The notes under the pieces were generated by a model, which saw nothing but the letters and a program-made list of their open reading frames with translations, had not been told where the DNA came from and searched no databases. Below are positions 26,170 through 38,292 of a DNA stretch of 64,000 nt, piece by piece. The translations under genes and the position numbers were made by a program. Within the stretch, counting starts at the first letter, position 1. The number at the start of each line of letters is the position of its first letter. The stretch spans positions 23,774 through 87,773 of the forward strand of contig JALDNG010000851.1 in assembly GCA_024349245.1 (NCBI GenBank). The letters run 5' to 3'. The DNA comes from Neodontobutis hainanensis (Eukaryota; Chordata; Actinopteri; Gobiiformes; Odontobutidae).

Positions 26170-28990
26170 CTACTTGATAAGACTAAAATTTTTGGTCCAA
26201 ACATGAAATTCACAAAACATGTGGATGTATCTAAACGCGTAATAAACCAAATAAATTATAAAATTTCTCGTCGGTTTTGATTTAAATTATTTTTTGAGGT
26301 TATGCACGTTCCATAAAGATATTCAACTTCCTCGAAATGGAAATAGGAATATCATGACTTGATTTTCAAGGAAAATGAGCTCATAACTATAACATAAACT
26401 AATTGGTTTGATTGGTGAGCTTGCGCTGTAATTTCATTATAACCACTTTGAAAATTGCTCCCAAACTAACTCGAAGGTTGAAAATGCCAAAATCTTAAAT
26501 GAATAAAACTCCACACATTTTTTATCTATGGTAAAATCGTGGAATGCCTAGAAACTCCCAAATTGCATATTTTGATATGATTGGAGCACACCAAACCAAA
26601 TTTGAGTTTCTCGGAAACCAAAATGGCAAGAATATAACATGTAGAAGAAAGATATATTGCAAATTCTCTAAATATGACAGAGAAAACTACCCATGATAGT
26701 TAATCATGCATGAAAGTACATAAACTATTAAATGACCACATATATATCAGAGAAAACAAACAGAACAAAACCAAGTTATTTCGAAAGAAATAACCCGGGT
26801 TTAATTTATAAACGAATATATTAACTATAATTCGGTAGAATTACAATATTATCCACATCAAATATACATCGGTTCTGTTGCTTTGATAGTTAAGAAGAAC
26901 ATCGAAATAGTTGGTACAATGTCTCATCCAAGAAAGGATAAATGCTAAAGTTAGAAAAGAGCCATGATTTTAGATAATTCAATTATATTCTCTACTCGTC
27001 CACCACTAACCATTTTATGAAGAGGACAGCCTTTTCTAAGACTATACTGGTATTGTGAAATTCACTGTGACTATCGTGAATTGATTTTGTGATCTATAAA
27101 TAATTATCTCTATTTATTTCGTATCAACTGTCTACTTTTCATTGATTGTACCTTTCGTTCTTTCTGATCCACGTTTGTTCAACCCCTCGAGGTTATGACC
27201 GTCGAGGTAGACACATAATTATATATCCCGGTTGTATAATGTTTGATGAATGGTAAAAATGAAAACGCTTATTGCAACGTTTTACATGAAATTATTGTAT
27301 TCTCAGAGTATTCTTGAATGCCAAATATTATTACTTATGATTTCGAATCAGGGCTTATATCTTCAATCAAACACAAATTTTGGTAAAGTTATCTACACGG
27401 TTGCAACTTTCATATAAATCATGCCATTTATCTTAAAATGTGCAAATATCAAGTTAACGAAAATTTTTATAATTCTATTAAATACGGCCCTTCTAACAGT
27501 TGTATCGATTTCATGTATACCGCAGGCTATACTATTCATTCAATAAAAACTGGCAGTTGATGAACCCTTAAATGCTTTTTGTTCCAACTTCGAAAGAATT
27601 TGGATGTCGCGTTATAACCGTAATTTGTGGAATCTCCCAATCAAAAAACATTTAAATATACAAGAACATTAAACGAGTTCAAACGTGACAATAGGCGCCT
27701 TTGAGACTTTTTCATAAATTCTCACCTAAACATCTGCATTCATTTCAGTTATCAGATCTGAATTTGAGTTTTTATACTGACCGATACAGAGAGATTCGGC
27801 AAAACTCTACCGAGATTCGATACAGAGAAGAAAATAACCCTGGGAACTTTAAAATGGTGTAATCTAATACTTGTAAGCTTCAATCATATAATTAATTTTT
27901 CATATTCTTTTCAGAGTTCGGCGTTTTTCTAAACATATTTTTACCTCCCAGACCCCCTCTCAAAGAAGACTTTAAAATTTCATCAATAAAATTTCAAAAT
28001 TTTGAATTAAATATTTTAAAAATTATGTTTGTAACGGTAAGATTAATGTCCTATTTGAGTGGGCGGTTGGCGCTATTATTTACTCTTATGTAGATAAATT
28101 TTTTATTTATTTTAGAAGTTGAGAATGTTCATGAAAATATCAAGATATATTTCGATCAATTGTTATATTTGTTTCTAAATCGGCTTGTCGAGTTTAGGAA
28201 CTTTAATTTGTCATCCTAAACCTTGTCTGTTTGACTTTAAAATAAAACCTACTTTTAAAGTGACATTATTTTCACTGAATGGTTAAGTTCTGGATAGATC
28301 TTATACGAGCATTACCAATGGCATATTCTAACGTATGGAAGAGGAGTGTTGAATTTTTCTCCTGACGAGAATTTTCTGTTTAAGTTATCCAATTAAGATA
28401 TTTTTTGGGTTTTAACAAAAATATTTTTCAAAAAATGGATTGAAAGTTACAGATCATCGAGAAACTGTCATACATTGAAATAGAAAGTTGATTAATTTTT
28501 AACTGTCCGATCATCATCTGTTCAGATTAGAATTGGACCAAGCTAAAGAAGGGATTTCCATAGAAATCTTTATAATTTAATTCTTAAAATATATTTGTTC
28601 TTTGTGAACACCGTTTAAATCCTCAATTGGAGGAATAAAAATTCCCAACGATGGTAAGTTACGAGTTAAATCAATATGAAAACCAGTAACTTTATAAACC
28701 AAAAAACTAAGATTTTTGAAATTTTGAGAAAGTTATGTTAAATTATCTTTTCATGTATTCTACAAAATCTTGCTCATCAATAAACTTTTATTCTTGGGAT
28801 ATTTTGAGCCTTTTGATGAAAACGAATATTTTTGCATTTAATTTTGCCTTTGGAAGGTCAATATGAATTTATAGGTATTATGTTCGAGCATTTTTTTGAG
28901 ACCAAAATATTCAAAGATTATTCTTACATTCTAAAAACAAAAGCACCTTTAACGAGTTATTTATTTACAACGAAAATTTTTTCATAAATG
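26170..28990. other. AT-rich stretch without supported genes
   Basis: Short frames only; no transposon motif, tRNA-like structure or splice series recognised. Confidence 0.4.
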
Positions 28991-29011
28991 ATAAATTATA
29001 ATTTTTACGTA

Positions 29012-29052
29012 TGATAACGACTAAATACGATTTGTTACGATTAATACATACA
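29012..29052 (-). repeat. 41-bp terminal direct repeat, 3' end of the gypsy element
   Basis: Read on the minus strand it begins TGTATGTATT and ends TTAGTCGTTATCA, with canonical TG...CA ends. It matches 32767-32807 at about 33 of 41 positions. On the minus strand it lies directly after the end of pol and a purine-rich tract (gatggaggtg). Confidence 0.6.
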
Positions 29053-29059
29053 TCGCACC

Positions 29060-30405
29060 TCCATCATTATGTTTGGACGTTCCCAGATCTTTCTGCTATA
29101 CGACTTGACCGTCTTACAGGACCTGTATTATCAAATGATTCATCCCGGAAGGTATATAGCTCACATCTGTTTGTTCATCGCCAGAGATAGACTCTTCTGG
29201 TTCATGAAAGATTGGTCCGTTTGTTTCTAGTCTAACTCAGGCAGGACCAGGCAAATCCTGCATTATTAAGGGAGGAATTGTTATTTCTCAATTTTCTTGT
29301 ATTTTCCTTTTAGATTTAAAAATTTGATCCGCATGTCTTTTAATCGTACCAAAAGCGGTTTTTACACGATTGTGTAGCTGTCACAAAACTTTCGATATTG
29401 TTCCTTGAATCCATTTTTCCTTCTTCCCATAAACCCTAGCCAGAACCATCTCATTTTCTTTAAACTTAGAGTGATAACTACTTATGGTCCTGTCAGGGGA
29501 ATTTAGGTTATCCATCCATGATCTTAGACTTCTTCCAAACATTAATAAAGCTGGTGGTCTGTTTGTGGTACAATGGGACGCTAATCTGTAACTTAGTAAG
29601 AATTTCATAAGTTGAGGATGAATTTCATGGCTGGTAATTTTTCCTAGTGATCCTTTTAGGGATTGGACAAATTTTCCCCAAGACCGTTGGTTTGGGGGTA
29701 ATAAGGTGCTGATGTTACATGGTCAATATTGTTCGCCTTTGCGTAATCTTTAAATATTTGAGAGGTAAATTATGGACCGTTATCAGACACGATTTTCTTT
29801 GGTTTTCCCAACCTGCTAAAAATCTCAGAGAGAACTTTCGTTGTTTCTTCTGCCGACGTCCCATCCATGATGATGGTTTCTGGCCATTTAGAAAGGTCAT
29901 CAATCATTTCAAAAATCATTTTGCCCGCGAGTGGACCCAAAAACTCGACGTGTGCTAGTTCCATTGGAAATGATGCGGCTGGTCACTTAATATTTTCCGA
30001 TTTCGTGGGAAATTTACGTTTCTCTAATTGACACTTCGCACAGCTTGATATCATATTTTCGATATCCGAGTCCATACCTGGCCACCATAGGTACGTTCGC
30101 GCTATCGATTTAGTTTTTATAATTCCTAGGTGACCTTCGTGCATTCGATTTAGGAATATTATTTTTAATTTTTCTGGAATTACAAATTTATTTTGCATGA
30201 CGATGGTTCCATCTACGATTGACAGCTCGACTCTTCTTAGGTAAAAAGCTTGAATATTCTGATCAAATTTCCTTTTCGGCCAACCATTAATGATGAAATC
30301 ATAAAATTTGTTCAGTGTATTGTCATTTTGTATTTCTTCTCTAAGAGTTTCCCACTTTACACAGGTTATGTTGTTCTCATTTTGATTTATAGTCTCAACT
30401 TCCAC
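29060..30405 (-). pseudogene. Integrase and pol C-terminus
   Basis: The N-terminal zinc domain (about 30180-30010) reads HEGHLGIIKTKSIAR, YLWWPGMDSDI and CAKCQLEKRKF, the full HHCC set. The catalytic core (about 29964-29700) reads AHVEFLGPLAGKM, IDDLSKWPE and KKIVSDNGPQF. The first catalytic Asp (normally H.DF.GP) is Glu here. The stretch 29608-29381 holds the later C-terminal part (RPPALLMFGRSLRS, then KENEMVLARVYGK). The last coding piece, RRSSRIAERSGNV, ends near 29070. Frame breaks occur near 29980 and 29700, so no intact protein is made. Confidence 0.8.
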
Positions 30406-30429
30406 GCAATCATTTATTCTCTCTATTGA

Positions 30430-30790
30430 TAGGCAGTCTTGACAAAGCGTCGGCTATAGTGTTGGATTTACCCTCTCTTTAACAAATTGTAAAATTCATT
30501 CCAGATAAGGAAAAAAAATTTAATCGCCCACCATACAGCAAGGGCCTCTCTTTCGATAACCGAGTAATTTCTCTCGCTCGCATTAATGTTCTTGACACAT
30601 ACGCAATAGGCTTCTCTTGTCTGTCATCCGATACGTGAATGATTGCTGCTCCTAATCCCTTCGACGATGCATCCGTCACTAGCACAATCGGAAGTGTTGG
30701 GTTAAAATGTGCAAAAACAATATTCTCCGCCAATTTGTTTTTGGCGTTTTGAAAGCTTTGCTCATGCTCTTCGTTCCATTTAAATGTCTA
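30430..30790 (-). pseudogene. RNase H
   Basis: The frame reads AHFNPTLPIVLVTDASSKG, then GAAIIHVSDDRQEKPIAY and SRTLMRA. This is the typical LxTDAS-xxGxGAVL-pIxYxSR opening of gypsy RNase H with the first catalytic Asp present. The following block (ERPLLYGGRLNFF) is slightly out of register with the expected E.E.LA....F. Confidence 0.8.
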
Positions 30791-30849
30791 CCCCTTCACT
30801 TGAATATCGTAAAGAGGTGCGAAAAGTGTCGATAAATTCGGAATATGTG

Positions 30850-31650
30850 CACGATAGTAATTGATTAGTCCTCAAAAACTTTTTACTTCTTTTGTATATT
30901 TTGGTGCGGGCATATTTCTAATTGCTTCTATCTTGCTCGGGACCATTGAGATGCCATGTTGTGATATAATATAGCCGCAATATTGCACTGACTCTTGAAA
31001 AAATCGGCACTTTGACAATTTAACATTTAATCCATAGTCTTTTATGCGCGTCATGACGTCTTCTAGCTTTTCTTGGTGCTCCTTATGCGTTCGACCCGTC
31101 ACAATAATATCATCTAAACAGACAGCTGTCATCTCGATATCTTTAAGGATATTTTCAATGGTTCGCTGCCAGATAGCTGGCGCTGATGCCAGTTCAAAGG
31201 GTAAACGTTTAACCTTTAAAGGCCCTTGTGTGTATTTATGATCGTGAAATGACGGCCTTCATCATTAAGTTCAATTTGCCAGGAGGCTGAAGCCAAATCA
31301 ATAACAGAGAATTGTTTCCCTCCGGTTAGCCGCGACAGTATGTCTTGAGTTCTGGGTTGAGTATATCGGCGACAGCAATACTCGCGTTTAGACCATTTTA
31401 AAAATCAGCGCACACTCGGAGTTTTTCATCTTTCTTATTTGGACACACGATCGGTGCCGCCCAATCGCAATAGTGGGTCCTTTCAACTATGCCCTTTTTT
31501 CCCATTTCTATGACCGCAACTTCGCTTTGTCGCCATTTTAAAAAGCGATACCGGCCTTGCTTTGCAGAAGTGAGGACGTGCTTCAGGTTTGAGAGTTATG
31601 TTTGCTTTAAAGTTTTTGAGTAAGCCCACTCCATTTGAAAACACATCGCT
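30850..31650 (-). pseudogene. Reverse transcriptase
   Basis: Blocks in order on the minus strand: ARPHFCKARPVSLFK, DWAAPIVCPNKKDEKLRVC and DFKM (a frame break follows), LPFELASAPAIWQRTIENIL, and TAVCLDDIIVTGRTHKEH, the catalytic YxDD box with both Asp present. QYCGYIISQHGISMVPSKIE follows. It belongs to the K02A2.6-like branch of Ty3/gypsy RTs. Stops near 31390 and 31300 break the palm. Confidence 0.85.
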
Positions 31651-32728
31651 GTATTTTTAAATTATATACTCTATTCTTTCCTCGATTGAAATATGAACAA
31701 TTTTCAAAGTTCTTTCCGGGTCAATTCTTTAATCCAATCACGGCCCATTAGGCTTGTGCTATTGTCACAGACATAGTTTCAGATTTTGTTTTAAAGCATT
31801 CAAGGTTACGTTTACCTTGGCCCCTCGGATAGGGTAAACTATATGGCCACTATAGCTCAGGAATCTCTCTGTAGTTGGTTTAAGAGGTGCCTAAATTCGT
31901 TCGAAATCACTCAGTTTCAGGATTGTAACCGGTGGTATGTATCAATTTCGAGTTTTATGGGAAATTATTGATCCGAACAGAAGAATAGAAAGGAGAAACA
32001 TCAACTGTATTTTTAATTTCGTTTATAACTGACCCTCTTTCCGATTCCGTTGCTTTTCAAACAGCTTTGATATGGCCCATCTTTCCACACGAATCACATT
32101 TTGCGCTCTTGAAAAAGCATCGCTCCTCAGTGTGATTCCATTTCCCATAGTGCTTACAATGTCGTGGCTTTTGATTTTGGCGCTTGAATTTCTTGACTTC
32201 GTTTATCGTGACAGCACTCTCCATATTTACCGCTTCTTTTGCGGCTAATTCGATTTGAGCTGCCTTTCGACTTCCGTTCTGAAATCAAGTTCCCTTTCCA
32301 CCAATAAACTTGGCCTTATGTTTTTAAAACGATCTTACAGCCCATGAATAAATTTGTCTCTGAGTGCGTCATCTTGAAATGATCCAAACTGGCATTTTAA
32401 GCTTGCCTTTTGGAGACGTAATGTAAAACCTTGAGCTGTTCCTCTTCATTTTGCTGATATTCATAAAGTTATATCTCTCGGAGATAACCAAGGTATTCGG
32501 GGCGAAATATCCGTCGAGTAATATTTTAATCTTGGAAATATCCATCGTAGCCGGACTTCCCCATTTGTCAGGGTTTTAATAATGAAATAGGTTTTTCCAT
32601 CAACGACTCATAAAAACAGATCAGCCATATTCTTCTCTTCAATTTTATAATTCTGGTGAATATTTCAAACCTTCAAAATATTGATTCAAGTTCCTTTCTA
32701 AATCAAATTCTTCGAATTTTGAAAGCAT
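31650..32728 (-). pseudogene. gag with zinc knuckles, and protease remnant
   Basis: A gag-like frame starts at an ATG at 32728 (MLSKFEEFDLERNLNQYF, then GLKYSP). Two zinc-knuckle-like blocks lie at about 32160-32060 (CKHYGKWNHTEERC and CDSCGKMGHI), typical of this family. A decayed protease loop (KLEIDT, with the following Gly lost to a frame break) is near 31950. Several stops separate these pieces. Confidence 0.65.
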
Positions 32729-32766
32729 TTTAACAACTCATCACCAATTTCTATGTATGAAAACAA

Positions 32767-32807
32767 TGATTACGACTAAATACGAATCATTACGAGCAAT
32801 ACATACA
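32767..32807 (-). repeat. 41-bp terminal direct repeat, 5' end of the gypsy element
   Basis: Read on the minus strand it begins TGTATGTATT and ends TTAGTCGTAATCA. It pairs with 29012-29052. It is followed downstream (minus strand) by attggtgatgag, a possible primer-binding site beginning TGG, and the gag ATG at 32728. Confidence 0.6.
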
Positions 32808-32819
32808 TCACAGTCTCAG

Positions 32820-33240
32820 CCCAATGTATTCTGAACTAAAGAGGTCGTTCGTTTCGAACAACACTTCATCACGCAACCTAAGATTAGATTGGAGACAACT
32901 TGTTTTTCCTGCACCAATCGATAAAGATTGTGAGATTCGCCCGCGAATGAAAACCGCTCGTGTCTCTTGAACATATAAGGTGTGATTTGTATTCCAGGAT
33001 AATTAGCTCTGTGCTCTTATACTCCATTAGCGGCCTCGTCAGTTTGCACAAGACGACCCCATCTTGTAAATCGCTAAAAACGTTTCCAAGTAAACCCCTC
33101 GTCTGAAACCAAATCTGATATCCAGCCAGACAACTCCTTGATCAGAAAACCAGCAACTCGATTTCCATGAGCTCCTTAAGTTTGGCGATTTCATCTTCAT
33201 GTTCTCTTACTTTAGGAAAGAGAAGATTCTGCGACATTAT
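32820..33240 (-). pseudogene. Possible second gag fragment
   Basis: From an ATG at 33237 the minus strand reads MSQNLLFPKVREHEDEIA, then KLKELMEIELL and a stop. It is a coiled-coil-like start resembling other gypsy gag beginnings. It lies just outside the 41-bp repeat and may belong to a neighbouring, truncated element. Confidence 0.3.
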
Positions 33241-36200
33241 CAGAAAATTTTAATCTCTCGGCCGCACATTATCTGATATCATTATTACAGCTAATTAAAA
33301 TGACAAAATTTCCTGCTGGTTACCGCCACTTAAGCGGAACTAAAGGAGAAGTTTATTTATTTGTTTACTTTAGAGTTCGTGCATATTTTTGTATCAAAAT
33401 TGTAGTTTGGCGCCTTTAAGATTAGATTAAATATAATATTAAAGATACGGTGTTTATGGTTAAAACTAGATTAATCAACTGCTAATCGTATGTTTATCAC
33501 ACTTATGTGCTGGAATATTTTTTTCGCACGAATTCAAGTATTAAAACAAATATTTTAATTCATGGCATTTGTCAATTCTTGCAACTATGAAACTCAAAAT
33601 AGACTACGAAAACTCACCAGTAATTATCAAGGGATTTAGTAAAATTAGACCAGGATTGGAAAAATCCTTTCTAATCATTTTATTGCTGTTAAATTAAATC
33701 TTGGCTATCGTTGCCAAAATAAATATTGAAGTTATAAAATTTTATCATCGAAAAAATGAATAAATGATTTTTTGCCGCCTATTGGCGACAATATAATTAA
33801 CAAAAGAATTGCGGGGCTAGCCACGCTTTAGCATGAATAGAATTTTTTATATAATTTTATCGCTATTAAACAATATAATGGTACGCAGCGATTCAATACT
33901 TTTTTTATTATACAACTTATCGAATGTTGAAATTGAATTGCAATTAAAAGCTATCTAGCTATACAAATACTCATTTAACAGATTAATAAATTTTATTAAT
34001 GTAATAATACATATTGAGAGTACTTAAAACTCATCTCGATTAAAATCAATGAATTGATTTTTACGTATTTTAGGTATATTATATTTACTTCATTATACCC
34101 TGGGATTAAAAATAATGAATTAGTTTTCTGTTGAAGATAAATACGTAATACAAATATGGAAGGCATCGTACAACTAAGATTTTGTGGAATCGTTTTTGAA
34201 ATATATTGAGACCACTCTTCTTAAATTTAGATAATTATAAATCTAGGTTGAAAAATAAAGAGTAAATGTGCACAAAATTAATCATTGGTGTTCATGTCAT
34301 TTTGAACTTACGAGTTTGCGCATGTTAAAAACTGCGAAATCAGTTCTTTTTCCTCCTATGTTTTATTTTGAACTATCATTATTGTTTGGACTTTGGAGTT
34401 CTTAAGTAAAATAATGGCTGTTATGTTCTCGTGTTTCGTGAAGCTTATTTTGTAAGATTTCAGTTTTCGTTTATTGTTGAGATTATTTTAGAAATGAAAA
34501 TCCTAAAATCTATGAATACACCTTTAAATATTTCACCATTCGAAAATAACTCTAGATGCTCATACGAATAAATTTAGACACCAATTAAATCGGAAATTTT
34601 GTATAAACATGGTTACATCTGTTTTAATGGGTAATAAATTTAAAAATAACTTATTTTTGAATTATTTAAGTTCAGGAATCTCTTTGCTTTTCATCTGTTG
34701 ATTTTTCATCGTCGCCATTCCCTTTTGGTTTTTAATATTCTAGATGATAGTGCGCACATCGACGTATTCAATTGACCTCAATTAATTAAAAATTTGTGAT
34801 AATATAAATTTACACGTTCAATTTTCATGTTGATAAGTAAAATCTTTTAAACTCCGTCATAACACAGGAAATATGTTGAATCAATGAAAAACGCGCCACG
34901 CTCAGATTATACGAGATTTTCTGTGATGCTACTGTGCAAAATACCACCATGAAAATATTTTTTCAAGATTTAATTCACTCATGCCTCTAAACTAATTATC
35001 CTTGAAAAATATTTAGATGTTTTGACTGTTTCTATAAATCTTTCGAGGCTTCAGAATCGGCATTACCTTTAAACATCACAATTGTTCCTCCCCAATAATT
35101 TTATATAAATTAAAAAAACTGAAGTAATACATTTTTAAAATAAAAAGAATATAATATGTCTTGAATAATTTTATATGACGATAAAAAATAAAAATTCAAC
35201 TCTTGATTTCATAAGGAGTAAACGCAAAATACCAGCCGAAAACTGAAAAATGTGTTACAAATGTTATTTTCATATGATTGAAACGTTGAAAAGAGAAGAA
35301 AATTTTTTGCTTCATAAAAATTAAAGGAATTTCACATAAATTATCTTATTAAAAATACTAAAAATGATATTTCAATATTTTAAGGAAAATACAAGAATAA
35401 ATAAAACAAAATATCGGGGTTAATTGATCGAGTGACAGTTGATTTGAAAGATTGTTCGCGCATGTAACAAAATTATGGCTTTCTGGTTATTAAAAACATG
35501 ACAGAAAATATTCTTGTACAAATTGATGAATTTTTTATTTCAAGGAAAGTAAAATATTCCATGGGTAGACTTTTGATCTGGGATTCACATTCTGAACTAA
35601 CAGGACACAGAAGAATATGAAGAAATAATTATGGGCATAGTACTAACGATCCTTGGATTTTAGGTTTACTTCAGGTACATACTAACAACGTTCGGCCTTT
35701 TAATGTCGAGAAAAGACAGAAATATTTTTACCTATTATTTTAACGATTTTAAACCAGGTACTAAAATCACCTCTGACCGTTTTTATGCGGATCAAAAACT
35801 TATAGAATTCTATTTTTAAACAGGTAGTTGTTCATGAAGAAAATTTCTTTTAATCAATTATCTAGAGTCAACTTACGAAGGATTGAGTAAGAATGTTCAC
35901 ATGCAAAGTTATTTTTATTAGATTGACAAAAGGAACTATTTAATTTTCCCAATAACCTCTTAGGGAATTCCTTTTAAATATTTTTTTGAAAAAAGAATGC
36001 TTTGTAGAATAGTATGGTTAAAAATTACCAATAGTTAAATAAACGAATATTTTTTCATTTCTAATTATTTAAATTATTTTTATATATTTTTGAAAACTTA
36101 AATTATAAATAAACTATAAATTTGGGAGCGTGAAAAATAATAGTATCGTACTTTGTGGTTTTTCATATCCGAAAATCAGATTCTCGAATTCGAGGTTAGA

Positions 36201-37400
36201 TGGATAAATATGTTATAAATTTTTAATTTTGAAACTTATAAAGAGAGCTGTACTAAGTAGAATTAATACACGCAAACTTCTGGAAGACACTAGTACAAGT
36301 TTCACTCATCTTTGCTCCGCAAAATATTCGACAATTTTTTAATATTATTTCGTTTACTGTTTTATACAACTTAATTATACCTATTTTCCATTATCTGATG
36401 TTCTACAACAGTATTTAAATTAGTTTTGTGAACATTTTAACGCGCAACTGCAGTTTATATTCCAATTCCACGTTCAATTAATCTAAAAGCCTCTTAGAAC
36501 GTGATCAATTTAATGGTAAACAGTATCTGATATTATCGCTTAAATTATAATTTTTAGGATTTTTAACATAAATTGAGTAAAATTTACTTGCAGTTAAAGG
36601 GAGTTTCTTGAAAATTTTTTCAACTGGAGTGCAAGATTAGTAGTGCTCTTATACTATGCGACATTCAAAAAATACTTGGGAAAGTTTTTGTATTCCATCT
36701 GAGAGTCGCACCAAGGTGAACTCAAACTCGTCTCTACAATCGATAAAACAAAAATATTTTGTCGGCACGTGTGGTTGATGAGTAATTATTTAAAAATTAA
36801 ATCAAATTTAGCTTTTACTGGAATCTTTTAAATGTAATACCGGTGATAAAAGGTTACCCAGAATCTCGCCAGATTAAATATACTTAATAACCTTCTCGGT
36901 TTCGTGTTTTATGAATCAGAATACGCCTTAGTTTACATGACGAAAAACTTAACAATTTACTCCAAGCTTTTCTTTTTAAAAGTCCTTCTACCGGCATTCA
37001 GGTTTATTTAACCAAGGCGCACGAGCGGAATAGATGGTAAAATTGCATAATCTTACCTACTTCAATTAGCATTAATTAAAGTAAGATTAGTACAACACCT
37101 TTGATGTGTGCTATGTCTAAATTTCGAAAAAATATTACTTTACAGTTTTCTTTTGTTTTAAAAGATTTAAACGGTTTGAAACTGTTGAAAATCAACTTTT
37201 TATTTAAAAGATTAAGTTCATCATTTTATACTTTGAAAATAGTTTGCCAAAGATAAATGGGTAATTTTCCAATCAAATGGGCTTTATTAGCTATTTTACC
37301 AGTCCTGTGCAACACGGAAATACTCCGATATACCTTTTAGCGGTTGTGGATATCATATTTCACAATAGTTATTTCTATAGAATGAAGTATCAAATAAAAA
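33240..37400. other. AT-rich stretch without supported genes
   Basis: Very AT-rich, with no frame of note and no transposon motif. I looked here on the minus strand for the missing downstream part of the RhoGEF gene and did not find it. Confidence 0.45.
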
Positions 37401-37424
37401 AATTATTTTTTATTATATTCTGAT

Positions 37425-38292
37425 TCAAATTGATAAAATTTTGAAAATATTTTGGGTTTTAAAATTATTGACGTAGATTGTATAAAGCTAATTTGATAAA
37501 ATCTACAAACTCTGAAATGCGGACCGTATTTCACGAAAATGTCCCCAATTTCGCTTTGTTCATTCCATGCATCAATGCGCCTTTTTATTTCAGGAAGGAA
37601 AAAATTCGTGTGAAAGGTTTCGATACTTATCAAATTCGAAAACATATCCTCTATGGTTTTTGATGAAGGGTATGACTTCTCATTTGGATCTGCCTTTTCG
37701 AGAAAATATTTCCGAAAATTCTGAATATAAACAAAATTACAAACCTGATCGATCATCGTCAATCGGCCGATATATCTAAAATTAAATGAGAGAGAACGCT
37801 TCTTCAGTCATAAGCAACTCAGTAACGATATTTCTGACTTTTAAGGCCTAATATTATTGAAAATTGAAAACATCTTTAGTCTTTTCATCTAGAGGTACGT
37901 CTAATAAACTCAAAAATTTATTACCTGGTTTTGAGTCAAGATTCTGTGATTCTACAGAAGATTGTGAGCCAGGCGATGGTGATTCCATCGCCGAGAGTGG
38001 GGAAAGCAGAGATTTTTGTTCTTTTGGTGATAATTCTTCTTCGATTGCGCTTTCGATTTTTATAGAGGGAGAACAGTTCATTTCGATTTTGATTTCTTCT
38101 GATGATCGCACTTTTTCACGTTCGGATCGGCTCAAATTTGATTTTTTAATATCTTAATCTATAATTATCGAAACTAGATTGATGGGTGTTCTTCTTCGTA
38201 ATAAAGATTGAAATTTTCTTTCTCAATGAACTTTTAACTAATTTTGGCTCACATTCTCTATTATTTGAATCGTCTTGTTTTTTAGTTGTTGT
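37425..38292 (-). CDS. FGD-type RhoGEF, partial: N-terminal region and first part of the DH domain
   Basis: FGD proteins are guanine-nucleotide exchange factors for Cdc42 with DH, PH and FYVE domains. The minus strand spells a Ser/Glu-rich N-terminus, then the start of a DH domain: VTELLMTEEAYIGRLTMIDQ, FSNLISIETFHTNFFLPEIK, EQSEIGDIFVKYGPHFR and LYTIYVNNFK. These match FGD1 blocks ELLQTEKAYVSRLHLLDQ and KMYGEYVKNF. They appear only after removing introns at 38153-38174, 37848-37871, 37776-37797, 37721-37744 and 37488-37510 (22-24 nt each). The frame stops at 37425 in mid-domain. I found no rest of DH, PH or FYVE as far as 36.6 kb, so the gene is truncated, rearranged or continues beyond a large gap. 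The 5' end is also unresolved: the first exon follows an acceptor-like ctag at 38293. Confidence 0.85.

Larger units (their letters stand above)
29012..32807 (-). mobile_element. Ty3/gypsy retrotransposon (K02A2.6-like), 3.8 kb, with 41-bp terminal repeats
   Basis: On the minus strand the domains run in Ty3/gypsy order: gag with zinc knuckles, protease, RT, RNase H, integrase and a basic pol tail (RRSSRIAERSGNV, about 29110-29070). Frames are broken about every 100 codons but motifs are much better kept than in the 6-15 kb elements, so this copy is younger. The terminal repeats are only 41 bp, far below normal LTR size. Outer flanks (tacgt and tgtga on the minus strand) show no target-site duplication. 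Confidence 0.8.

Noticed and set aside
37478..38157. Plus-strand frames opposite the RhoGEF gene
   Set aside because: They are antisense shadows. The minus strand carries the DH domain and consistent microintrons.
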